From: Chrysochromulina parva
Lineage: Eukaryota; Haptophyta; Prymnesiales; Chrysochromulinaceae
NCBI GenBank assembly: GCA_002887195.1
Contig: PJAB01001006.1
Span: forward strand, 1-18,282
DNA length: 18,282 nt
Reading direction: 5' to 3'
Of the stretch, positions 7,605 to 15,441 are shown piece by piece. The notes under the pieces are model-generated. The model ran no database searches and was not told where the DNA came from. It saw nothing but the letters and a program-made list of their open reading frames with translations. Both the position numbers and the translations under genes were made by a program. Each line of letters starts with the position of its first letter. Positions within the stretch are counted from its first letter, which is position 1.

Positions 7605-8885
7605 CTAGGGCAGCGTGGCGGCAGTGTACTCTGCGTTCGAGAGCGCCGCGGCGCGTTTCTTCTGCAGACCGCGCAGCTTGTTCCACTGCTCCTTGAACTT
7701 CTTGAGCTTCTTATGGATGTTGGCGTTCCAGCCGACGGCCACCGCGAGCAACGTGAAGCCCACGTACGTGCACACGATCGCCGAGAAGACGCCGACGACG
7801 GAGAGGTGGGCAAAGTCCTCGGTCGGCGTGCATCCGTCACAGCCGCACACGTAGTTGTTGGTGGTCATGTTGAATGGCTGTGAAGGGTCTGCAAGGGCCA
7901 TGCCATACTCGCCGAGCTGCGCGAGCTGCTCTTCGTACGGCAGCGTCACGTCCGTCATGTAGCAGTAGCCCGTGATCGGGTTGACTCCATACTTGGGGCA
8001 CTCGGCGGCCGTGTAGCCTCCATTGAGCGGATTGACCTCGCCAGTCTCGTAGAACACTAGGGGCTGCTGGGTAGTGGCGCTGAAGAGCTGGAATGGCCCG
8101 GTGGTGCCTGGTGCCTGGTACACCGTGCCATCCGGCCGCAGCGTGAGGAAGGAGCCTGGGATCGGTCCACCCGGGCTGAAGTCGGCCGAGGGCGGCAACC
8201 AGGCGTACGGCGTGTCTTTCGCGTTGCTCGTGTTTTGCCACGTCGACACGCAGCAGCCTATGGTGCACACGTAGTGGGTGGACGAGCCGGCGCACTGCGA
8301 CGGCCACGAGTTCGTGCTGTTGATGCGGTCGAATTGCGGGTTATTCCCGCACCACCTCCACCAACCTAAGTCACCCATCATGTGCACGGAGGGGTCAGTC
8401 ATGATCAGCAGGGCTGCGAAGAAGAAGACGCCGAGTGGCCCGTACTTCTCCTTGGCGGGGGCGTGATAGCGCTGGCCCGAGACGAAGAAGACCTCCTTGC
8501 CCAGCACAAGGAAGACGACGAACATAAGAAAGAACGTGGTCCAGAAAGAGATCACGTGCCCCAGCGATCGGGCGGAAGCGGACACGGTTCCGCTCACGAG
8601 CCCGATCACGAGGGCAGGCCAGCATCAGGCGCCGATGAGCGCGGGGATGCTGAGACACATGACCATCAGGGAGATGATGATGCCTTTCTGGTCGACGGCT
8701 TCGTCGTCCTCTGCGCCCTCCGCGCCCTCCTTGCAAGGGGCTGGCTGTGCAAGCAGAGCGTCGCCGAGGCTGTTGGTGGTCGTCGAGACCGCGGGCGTCG
8801 GGACCGCGGGCGTCGGGGGGACCACTGCCGCGGCGGGCTTCGGCCGCGGCTTGTAGGATCATGTGCCGTCCTCATTGCATTCCAT
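7605..8885 (-). CDS. Putative membrane selenoprotein (four TM segments, two in-frame TGA codons)
   Basis: Read from the ATG at 8885 (context CAACCATGG) to TAG at 7605-7607, one frame of 426 codons is broken only by TGA at codon 9 (8859-8861) and codon 87 (8625-8627). The N-terminus is Pro/Ala-rich, then acidic (EGAEGAEDDE). Hydrophobic segments: about 69-99 (containing codon 87, context IPALIGA-U-CWPALVIG), 109-135, 150-170 and 361-386. Between the last two lies a domain of about 190 residues with many Cys and three N-glycosylation sequons (NST, NTS, NMT), likely luminal or extracellular. The C-terminal tail is basic (HKKLKKFKEQWNKLRG). Codons on both sides of TGA-87 end in G or C and encode membrane-like sequence, so the TGA interrupts real coding DNA. 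With the SECIS-like hairpin downstream, I infer Sec at 87. Alternatives are a pseudogene, an assembly error, or a 66-nt intron (8658-8593) with a poor acceptor. The family is unrecognised; the N-terminus may lie in an upstream exon. Confidence 0.62.
8625..8627 (-). other. In-frame TGA, probable selenocysteine codon (position 87)
   Basis: The TGA is followed directly by TGC (Cys), giving a possible Sec-Cys pair inside a hydrophobic segment. The reading frame is open for 77 codons before it and 339 codons after it. The first ATG after it is 33 codons downstream inside the next membrane segment, so simple re-initiation would lose part of the membrane domain. Confidence 0.6.
8859..8861 (-). other. 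Second in-frame TGA near the N-terminus (position 9)
   Basis: Eight codons after the ATG at 8885 the same frame meets TGA, then SYKPRPKPAAA and the rest of the protein. It could be a second Sec codon. It could equally lie outside the coding sequence if translation begins in an unseen upstream exon spliced near TACAAG|CCG (8850). There is no other in-frame ATG before codon 74, so one of the two must hold. The evidence is weaker than for codon 87. Confidence 0.35.
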
Positions 8886-9320
8886 GGTTGGAGGGGGGTG
8901 TTATTCTTTGGTCGGAGGGTCAGGGAGTGCCAGGAGTCGTCCCTTCGATCGGCTTGTGTGAATTGAAAACGGCGGGATCCCTTCGACCGTCCAGGGGCAG
9001 GGGGGGGAGTGACCGAGGATGGCATGAGCTCGGCATACTAGCATGATCCGTTGCTTTATAACCTTGACAACTTGTACAATGGACGCCACAAGGACCTAAC
9101 AAGGACCGTAGGACCCACACCAGACCTAACAAGGACCCACACCAGACAGGTATGGTTTCTTTCTTAGACAAGCCTCTTTCAAGGCCTCTTTTCGTTCGTG
9201 CTCGTCGCTAAATTTTCCGTATCCTCCGCCTCGTTCAGGTTCACTACCAGTGCTATTTTGCTCGTCGCTAGCGTACCACAATTCAAGAGATAGCGATGCA
9301 AGTGGCATGAACTCGGACCT
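8886..9320. other. Intergenic region upstream of the putative selenoprotein
   Basis: Apart from the TATA-like box, it has a 15-bp direct repeat GACCTAACAAGGACC (about 9093-9107 and 9123-9137, 30-bp period). A 60-codon minus-strand frame from ATG 9308 (MPLASLSLELWYAS) can be read but has no family resemblance and no clear splice route into the downstream gene, so I do not call it. Confidence 0.4.
9054..9061 (-). promoter_or_regulatory. TATA-like box upstream of the putative selenoprotein
   Basis: On the minus strand GGTTATAAAGC lies about 170 nt before the ATG at 8885. Short ATGs (about 9043-9020) lie between it and that ATG in a different frame, so the leader would carry upstream ORFs. Confidence 0.4.
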
Positions 9321-9520
9321 TTTACCCCTAGGGGGTAGGGGAGGGATTAATATCTGGATTTGCACCCCTTCCTCATACCCTGATTACAAACTGAGTGATT
9401 TACCCAAGGGGGTAGGGGAGGGATTAGTATCTGGATTTGCACCCCTTCCTCATACCCTGATTACAAACTGAGTGATTTACGCCCAAGGGGGTAGGGGAGG
9501 GATTAATATCTGGATTTGCG
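9321..9520. repeat. Tandem repeat, 77-79 bp unit, about 2.5 copies
   Basis: Units start at the G-run before TAGGGGAGGGATTA at 9331, 9408 and 9487. The first two copies are nearly identical across the whole unit, which includes TATCTGGATTTGCACCCC and CTGATTACAAACTGAGTG. The third stops after GGATTTGC, 15 bp before the stop codon of the PC-esterase-like gene, so the array sits in that gene's 3'UTR. Confidence 0.9.
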
Positions 9521-9534
9521 AGGAAGGGCTCTTC

Positions 9535-10923
9535 CTATCCGGCAGGTGTCCGGAACCCATGTCGTTCGTTGTCTAGCCCTATAGGTCTCCCCCTGGGATC
9601 GCGAACGACGCCGCCTCCACCAGCGCCTCCACCAGCGCGCTTGCCCGCCCGGCGCGTGTGCGGCGGCCTGAACGCGTTGAGAAGCCACGAGGCAGCACTC
9701 GCCTTATAGACGGGTCGATAGAGGGGGCTGCGCCGCACCAATCGGTACAGGTCGCCGAAGAGAGCGTCCCAGAAGAGGGGGGTGTAGCAAAAGTGGGTGC
9801 AGTCGCAGCAGATGCCCGGCTGCTTCTGGCCCGAAAAGGCGCAGTAGTGCGCGCGGTGCATGTCGTACCGCGGTGCGGTCAGGTTGAAAAAGGGAAGCAG
9901 CCCAAGGCCTGCATTGGGCACGAACTGTCGCTCCATGGCCATCGAAGCCTTGTTGAGATTGATGAGGCCGGTCTCGTGCTGCCTGCCCTCACTGAGCGGC
10001 GTGCACTCACACGGCTTGCCACGTGGCGCCATCCTCTGCTCCGCGCCCTGCTGGTAGGAGCCCGTGGTGAAATGCTGCGCCGAGGCCTCCCGCCAAATGC
10101 CGAGCCGCGACGCCGGCACAGCGCTCTGCCAGCGGCGAAGGCTCTCGATGGCCGTTTGCAGCATGCCGCGAAAATGCTCGGGCGAGTGGTAGTGGAGACC
10201 AAAATTGAGAACGGCCACGTGGACGTGTGGCAGCACCAACTCCACCTGCTCGCGCTGGAAGGTTCCGAGGCCCGAACAGAGGAGCCTCGCGCCATTGGGC
10301 AGCACCGTCGTCACAAAATTGAAGCCCGATCTAGCCGAAAGGTTGCTGATCCACTCCGGATGGTAACTGGGGTCACCGAGCACCGGTGTCGGCGCCACGC
10401 CAGAGCGCATCAGGGAGCACAGGGCCGCGTCGCACATCTGCAGCTGGATGGAGTCGCCGTGCAGCCACAGCGTCTTGTTTGCGAGCAGCCGCATCGAGTC
10501 CCAAAAGGACCGTGCCCGAGCGGAGCCGCGCGTGAGATGGGGCTCCGTCATGGGCCAATCTGAGTCGCGCTGCCAGGTTCGGCAGCGTGATGTCATAGCG
10601 CGCACGTGCGGCAGTGTGGGCGCCTCCCACCAGAACTCGTGGTTGAAGAGCAACTCGGTCGCGCAGAAGGGCTTGACGTCGCACAACAGCGCCTTCGTGA
10701 GGAGCTTGCCGCGCATGATCTCGACATGTTCCGATCGCGCAGCCTCGTTGGCCGCGACGCAGGCGTTCACCACCGGGTCGGACGCGGCCGATGTCGTCAC
10801 GAGCCGGGAGGCCGAGAGTGTGTACCCCGGCGCGAGCTGTGTGTACGCCATCGCGCGGCGAGAACCTCGCCGGCCGGTCGCGGGATGGTCAAGGCTTGGA
10901 CGGTTCGGTGTGGCGATCGACAT
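9535..10923 (-). CDS. PC-esterase / TBL-like SGNH-fold acyltransferase or esterase
   Basis: A 462-residue single-exon protein from ATG 10923 (context CACACCATG); a second good ATG at 10851 would give a shorter form starting MAYTQLAPGY. The GDS block is LWLHGDSIQLQMCDAALC with S158 as the expected nucleophile. LNFGLHYHSPEHFRGML (239-255) and WREASAQHFTTGSY (277-290) resemble later blocks. CDCTHFCYTPLFWDALFGDLYRLV carries the D-x-x-H motif (D374, H377). This order matches the PC-esterase family (PF13839), which includes plant trichome-birefringence-like polysaccharide O-acetyltransferases. Unlike plant TBLs, no N-terminal membrane anchor is seen, so localisation is unclear. The C-terminal 60 residues are basic and Gly-rich. 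The actual substrate is unknown. It is divergent from the LamG gene with a 180-bp shared upstream region. Confidence 0.75.
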   Translation of the reverse strand: MSIATPNRPSLDHPATGRRGSRRAMAYTQLAPGYTLSASRLVTTSAASDPVVNACVAANEAARSEHVEIMRGKLLTKALLCDVKPFCATELLFNHEFWWEAPTLPHVRAMTSRCRTWQRDSDWPMTEPHLTRGSARARSFWDSMRLLANKTLWLHGDSIQLQMCDAALCSLMRSGVAPTPVLGDPSYHPEWISNLSARSGFNFVTTVLPNGARLLCSGLGTFQREQVELVLPHVHVAVLNFGLHYHSPEHFRGMLQTAIESLRRWQSAVPASRLGIWREASAQHFTTGSYQQGAEQRMAPRGKPCECTPLSEGRQHETGLINLNKASMAMERQFVPNAGLGLLPFFNLTAPRYDMHRAHYCAFSGQKQPGICCDCTHFCYTPLFWDALFGDLYRLVRRSPLYRPVYKASAASWLLNAFRPPHTRRAGKRAGGGAGGGGVVRDPRGRPIGLDNERHGFRTPAG

Positions 10924-11103
10924 GGTGTGGTCAACCCGGACACAAGGCAAGACAAAAAAGTCCACAGGAACAGTCCCACAATCGCCTCAGCCCGCCGCTC
11001 GCGATCGCGAGACGCCACCACTTGCAATCAGGTTTGCAATTCCACTTGAAGGGAGAACTTCTAGCCGTCGTATCGGGCGCCCACGGTGGATCAGGTGCTT
11101 TCG
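10924..11103. promoter_or_regulatory. Compact bidirectional promoter region
   Basis: Only 180 bp separate the ATG of the PC-esterase-like gene (minus) from the ATG of the LamG gene (plus), so both promoters and leaders must lie here or overlap the genes. I see no TATA box. GCAATCAGGTTTGCAATTCC (about 11025) is a possible CCAAT-related element on either strand. Confidence 0.4.
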
Positions 11104-13038
11104 ATGGTGGTGACACACCTATTTTGGATCGTCATCCAGGCCGTGTCGGCGGCGTCATTGTCGGCGTCGCTGGCACTCGAGCCGGCGGCTGACGAGCTGA
11201 CGACTTCGGCGCCGCATAAGCTCGTGCCGCTTTGCTCCCCGGATGAAGAGCTCATCGAAGCACATCTCGGGCCAAATGCGACGGCACACCTCATGCGGCA
11301 TCAGCTCAAGAAGCTGGGTTCGACGCCTTCGCTGAGCGCGCGCGCCGACGAGCTCCGGCGCGACCTCGCTGCGGCGCTGCGGGCCCAGGCCTCGCTTCCA
11401 CCACGATCGCGCCTCGACAACGCCACCGCGCTGCACACTGTGCTCGAGCAAAAGGGGGAGGTCTTCTCGGCATCGGAGCCGCTGGCCGAGCTCGTGGACA
11501 AGCTTGAGGCACGTATCGAGCGCGAGTGCTACATCATCAACCCGCAGCGCCCGCTCGCCGCAAGCCTCGCGCTCGAGGATCTGCAGCAGGCCACAGCGGA
11601 GCGTATGCTCACATCGGCCGGATCCCAGCGCGACCTGATCGGCCGGCTGTACACCTTCCAGCGGCACTGCGATCGGATGACGGACGCGATCCCGGGCTTC
11701 AGCTGCACGCTGAGCAAGCTGGACGATGCGCTCAGCGCGCGCGGCCTCAGCAAGACGGGCTCGAAGGAAGAGAAGATGGCGAGGCTGACGGAGGCGGTGG
11801 ACGCAGGGAAGGAAGCTGCGGCGGCAAGCGGTGGCCGTTGCGACCTTGTGGCGCAGGGCCCCATCTGCGTCGAGGGGGGCAAGAAAGTGCTCGCCGCCGA
11901 CGCGGCGCCACGCGGGATCATCGCGCACTTCACCTTTGACGACGCGCACGCGCTCGATACGAGCGGCATGCACAACCACGCCACGAAACCACCGGCCGTT
12001 GGGCCTGGCATTGGCGGCAAGGGGCACGCAGCGCGGTATGTTGGGGCCGAGGACTACTCAGAGATCGCGCACCACGCCCGGATGGCCGAGGCCCGGGACA
12101 CGTTCAGCCTCACCTTGTGGCTCTACTTGCGCCAGGACTCGACCGGCGACTGGCGCACCGTCCTGCACAAGGGGGCGCGCGACTCGGACCGTACGCCGAC
12201 CGTCTTCCTCGAGCCATTGACCCGCGGCCTTGAGTTCTTCGTCTCGACGACGGATGCGAACCAGCCCGACGGCGAGCGGCTGTGGTCCAATTCCTTTGTG
12301 CCGCTCGGCCGTTGGACGCACCTCGCGTGTGTGGCGGAGGGCCATTCTCTCCGATTGTACATCAACGGTCTCCTGGATGCGGAGAACTCCACGGTGGGGA
12401 CCATTGTCCACAACACCGGCAACCTGTACCTTGGTGGCGACCCGTGGCGCAAGGGCGGTATGGACGGCTTCATCGACGAGTTCAAGCTCTTCTCTCGCGC
12501 TCTCACTCACGACGAGATCCAGGCGGACGCCGCAGGTGCGATTGCCTCCCTCATTGCATGCTGATTGCCTCCCTCATTGCATGCTGATTGCCTCCCTCAT
12601 TGCATGCTGTCACGACGAGATCCAGGCGGACGCCGCAGGTGCACTCGGGGGTGTCGAGCTGTGATTGCCTCCCTCATTGCATGCTGATGGCCTCCCTCAT
12701 TGCATGCTGATGGCCTCCCTCATTGCATGCTGATGGCCTCCCTCATCCCAGGTGCACTCGGGGGGGTCGAGCCGGCGTTCGTTGAGCTGGGTTGCATGGC
12801 GTGCAATTTCGATGCGGCCGCCCGCTCGTGCCGGCTCGGCTACCATCTGTGCAACCTGCGGGAGCTGTACTCGGGAGGGTACGCCGCCGCACGCCAGATG
12901 GGCTGGGCCACGTCCAACTCGCACACGTGGTCCAGGGAGGAGGCCGACGCGGGTGGCGCGCAGTCCACATCATGGAGCGGCGAGGCGCCAGGCACGTCAC
13001 AATTGGGCCTGGGCATCTGCTGCGTGGACAGCGAATGA
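11104..13038 (+). CDS. Secreted SAP-like + LamG (concanavalin-like) protein (exons 11104-12535, 12752-13038)
   Basis: 572 residues after splicing. MVVTHLFWIVIQAVSAASLSA is a signal peptide; in-frame codons before 11104 lack ATG. Residues 48-235 hold three leucine-patterned helical modules resembling SAP-type helix-extended-loop-helix folds; the clearest is LSKLDDALSARGLSKTGSKE (203-222) followed by EKMARLTEAV. Residues about 270-475 are a LamG_3/concanavalin A-like domain (PF13385 type): IIAHFTFDD, FSLTLWLYLR, GRWTHLACV, LRLYINGLLDA, NLYLGGDP and GFIDEFKLFSRALTHDEI. The C-terminus is a Cys-rich module of about 90 residues with LGCMACNF, YHLCNLRELYSGGYAAARQMGW and LGLGICCVD, perhaps a disulphide-bonded domain. 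The single intron is phase 1 and cuts just after the LamG domain. Inferred role: extracellular or cell-surface carbohydrate or glycoprotein binding. The SAP-like call is the weakest part, since such modules are usually nucleic-acid binding. Confidence 0.82.
12536..12751 (+). other. LamG-gene intron (GT-AG, 216 nt) made of minisatellite and a copied exon junction
   Basis: Borders CGCAG|GTGCGA and CCCAG|GTGCAC join frame 1 (stop at 12562-12564) to the Cys-rich C-terminal frame. The intron consists of three 23-bp units of GATTGCCTCCCTCATTGCAT+GCT (12540-12608), then about 53 bp matching the joined end of exon 1 and start of exon 2 (12610-12660), then about 3.7 more units (12663-12746, later ones with GATGG in place of GATTG). 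Three AGGTGC sites occur: at the donor, in the middle copy, and at the acceptor. Confidence 0.88.
12540..12746 (+). repeat. 23-bp minisatellite in two blocks
   Basis: Units start at 12540, 12563 and 12586, then after the junction copy at 12663, 12686, 12709 and 12732 (partial). The blocks differ at one base of the core (GATTGCC against GATGGCC), which shows that the second block amplified partly on its own. Confidence 0.95.
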
Positions 13039-13356
13039 GCGCATGGTCGACCCGCTGGAGGGAGAGAGGCAGCGGGCCCAGTGACTCACCCGCGGTTTTG
13101 TCAACACGTGCACACTCGGATCTCAGGGCATCGGGGGTCCCCATGCATCACTAATACACTGTGGTCCGCGTCTCCTGACGTTGTGGCTCGTGCGGAGTTC
13201 CTGTTCTGCTGTGGTGTCTTGCCCGGGTGTCCTCCGCGCGGTCCTTTGTGAGCATGACTGGTTTCACCATTTTGATTCGTATTCACAGCCAAATTCACAC
13301 GGAGAAGCGATCGCCGACGCTCACAGCGTGTACCGCGGCGGCAGGCCGCGGGCGAG
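13039..13356 (+). other. Intergenic region, no gene seen
   Basis: 318 bp between the LamG gene and the next plus-strand gene. An ATG at 13254 opens a frame that overlaps the downstream start in another phase and could act as an upstream ORF. No TATA box or other landmark is evident. Confidence 0.4.
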
Positions 13357-15441
13357 ATGCTTCACTCCGTCACCTTCGTGTTCATCCTGCCGGTCTCCTC
13401 GATGGCATGGACGCTTGCCGGTGGACAGAAACGGTGGGTACAAGCGCGCCACTCTCGCGGGTGCATGCGAGAAATCATCGCTGCAGCTTCGACTGCAGAG
13501 CGCGTGGCTGTGCTGCCAGATGATGAATTTGAGCGCGCCTGTGCGTCACATCGGACGATTCTTGCGTTGAAAAAGGACGCTCCGAATACGTTCGCATCGC
13601 CACCAGCCGACGACACCATATTCAGCGAAGACATCAAGCTGACCAACGACCTCGGACTGCAGGTTGTCCAGGGTCGTACGGCGTACCTCGAGGCATTCAA
13701 TGTGGTGCGACAGGCAATTTCGGCGCCACTCGTGCCCATCGAGGTGACCAAGCTCATCCAGTGCAGATTTACGCCGGTCGAGAGGGGCGTACTCGTGCAG
13801 TGGCGCGTGCCTATCCGCATCGGCAGCGGCAGCGGCGGCGTCACCGTGGAGCTATCGGGTCTCTCGACGTACCGGCTCAATAGCCGCGGCCAGCTGAGCG
13901 ATCATGCATTGAGCGACCTGCGCGTGAACGAGCGGCGCTTGCCGTCCTCAACGCTCGGGGCATGGCTGTCCCTGCTGCAGGCGCGCGGCGACGTCAGCAG
14001 CCCGGCCAGCGCCCTGCTCTTGCTCATGGACACGATGAAGGCGGCTCGGCTGGAGCAGAGTGCAACAACACAGGAGGCTAAGGACGCGGCGTCGGCGGCG
14101 TCGGTGGCGTCGGCGTCGGCGGCGTCGGCGGCTCGTGGACCACTCGATGCCCCCCTCCCGGGCACGGACGCCTGGTCGGCGTACGAGCGTCGCCATCGAG
14201 TGCTGGTAGAGCTCTCCAAAGGCTTTGAGGTCCTACTCGAGAGCGAGCCTCCTCTGGGCGCGTATGCACAGGGCGTCGTCTTGGTGGCCGAGGGGGGCGA
14301 GGTGCTCATCTCGACGCTCGCGCAGTACCAGCAGCTGCTCGCGACGCTACGCAACCTGCACCGTGCCCTGATCGCTTCGCCGCTGCTCGCGCACTCGTTC
14401 AAATTCGACTTCCTAAAGCGGAATGCGGACGGCAAGGCTCCCGGCTTCTCAGAGGACGAGGCGGAGGTGCGCGTGGCATGGACGTACGCATTGAAAGGGG
14501 TCGGCCCCTTGGAGGGACAGCAAGTGACCTCGCTCCAGGCGACTTCGGCGTTCAGGCTAGGCACGGCCGGCGATGGCAGTGGGTCGTATGAGGTCGTGCG
14601 CCACACTCTCATCGGCTTGCAGCTCAATGGCCGTCCGGCGCTGCCCAAAACCTTGCTTGAGCAGTTGCGACGGGTTCAGAGCGACTCGCCCGAATTAGTC
14701 CGCTTCCTCTCCTCCACCCTACTCGCCGTCTCGGGCTCTGCCTTCCTACCTAGCGCCGGCGGCGCTTTCGGCAGCGCTACCGGCAATGCGAGGCGGGCCG
14801 AGGCGGCGGGTGGACGCGGCGCCGTGGCGGGCGTGGGTAGCAGCGCCGTGGCGGGCGTGGGTAGCAGCGCCGGTGCGGTCCTCACGCCCGCCACGGCGCC
14901 CGCCACGTTCGCCACAGGCTACGTCCGCCTCCTGAAGGCCTTGCATGCGCAGCTACCGTTGCTCCTGAGCGAGCCCCTCGAGCTCGACGAGATCGCAATC
15001 TCGACGGTCGAGGTGCGAGGGATGCTGCGCGAGCCGTTGGTGCTGGGGAGGCCCGCGCTCGCGGCGACGCTCAAGGGCCTGCGCTCGATCGCGTCCACGA
15101 TGCTCGCCGAAGGTGCGATGAGCGTCCCCCCCGACGGCCTCGAGTGGCGCTTGGAGGTCGAGCCATCCCTCGGGCTTCTCATCCGATGGAGCCTTTCTTT
15201 CGAGTGGGGCGGTGCGCAGAGCGGCCGGATGGCGCCGCGCGTGGCGGTCCCCGGCAAGGTCGAGGGCGAGGTGCTGCTTGGGCTGGACAAGGAGGATGCG
15301 CGCGTTCGCGAGGTGTGGGTGCGCCGGATTGCGTTGAACGGAAGGAGCGTCTTGCCAGATCGAGTTTCGGCCTGGCTCTCGGGCAAGGGTAGCGGAAGCG
15401 ATCTTGTGGACTTCGTCAGGAGCGTCTTGGGCGGGATCTAG
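13357..15441 (+). CDS. Probable plastid protein with three NTF2-like/DUF2358-like repeats
   Basis: A 694-residue single-exon protein. MLHSVTFVFILPVSSMA looks like a signal peptide, as at the front of a bipartite plastid leader. Three repeats share one plan. Repeat 1 is about 55-210, with FSEDIKLTNDLGLQVVQGRTAY then LRVNERRLPSSTLGAWLSLL. Repeat 2 is about 272-440, with LLESEPPLGAYAQGVVL and ISTLAQYQQLL, then IGLQLNGRPALPKTLLEQL. Repeat 3 is about 520-690, with LLSEPLELDEIAISTVEVRG and LGRPALAATL, then IALNGRSVLPDRVSAWL. The pattern (acidic strand, G-R-x-x-Y/L helix, WR/WSL strands, final LNxRxLP helix) is that of SnoaL/NTF2-like DUF2358 proteins of plastids. Ala/Ser linkers separate the repeats, one being a duplicated 24-bp unit encoding AVAGVGSS (14821-14868). 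The function is unknown; the DUF2358 match is by eye. Confidence 0.72.
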   Translation: MLHSVTFVFILPVSSMAWTLAGGQKRWVQARHSRGCMREIIAAASTAERVAVLPDDEFERACASHRTILALKKDAPNTFASPPADDTIFSEDIKLTNDLGLQVVQGRTAYLEAFNVVRQAISAPLVPIEVTKLIQCRFTPVERGVLVQWRVPIRIGSGSGGVTVELSGLSTYRLNSRGQLSDHALSDLRVNERRLPSSTLGAWLSLLQARGDVSSPASALLLLMDTMKAARLEQSATTQEAKDAASAASVASASAASAARGPLDAPLPGTDAWSAYERRHRVLVELSKGFEVLLESEPPLGAYAQGVVLVAEGGEVLISTLAQYQQLLATLRNLHRALIASPLLAHSFKFDFLKRNADGKAPGFSEDEAEVRVAWTYALKGVGPLEGQQVTSLQATSAFRLGTAGDGSGSYEVVRHTLIGLQLNGRPALPKTLLEQLRRVQSDSPELVRFLSSTLLAVSGSAFLPSAGGAFGSATGNARRAEAAGGRGAVAGVGSSAVAGVGSSAGAVLTPATAPATFATGYVRLLKALHAQLPLLLSEPLELDEIAISTVEVRGMLREPLVLGRPALAATLKGLRSIASTMLAEGAMSVPPDGLEWRLEVEPSLGLLIRWSLSFEWGGAQSGRMAPRVAVPGKVEGEVLLGLDKEDARVREVWVRRIALNGRSVLPDRVSAWLSGKGSGSDLVDFVRSVLGGI
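14821..14868 (+). repeat. 24-bp coding tandem duplication
   Basis: Two copies of GCCGTGGCGGGCGTGGGTAG+CAGC encode AVAGVGSS twice in the linker before the third repeat of the DUF2358-like protein. A partial complement (CGCCCGCCACGGCGCC) lies 20 bp downstream, so the region can form a hairpin. Confidence 0.9.

Noticed and set aside
7273..7608. Plus-strand ORFs opposite the selenoprotein 3'UTR
   Set aside because: They start at GTG, not ATG, show no family resemblance and overlap the structured hairpin on the other strand.
8593..8658. A 66-nt GT-AG intron that would remove the TGA at codon 87 in frame
   Set aside because: The acceptor (GGGCTCGTGAG) has no pyrimidine tract, the removed sequence is membrane-like and keeps G/C-ending codons, and it would not explain the SECIS-like hairpin. 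It is kept as the main alternative, not excluded.
8395..8862. 155-codon minus-strand ORF starting MILQAAAEARR
   Set aside because: It is a shifted frame of the membrane gene, rich in Arg and Pro with no membrane segments; typical of a GC-rich shadow frame.
9126..9365. 79-codon minus-strand ORF as a first exon of the selenoprotein gene
   Set aside because: It starts with GTG inside the tandem repeat; no convincing donor leads into the downstream frame. The possibility of some upstream exon remains open.
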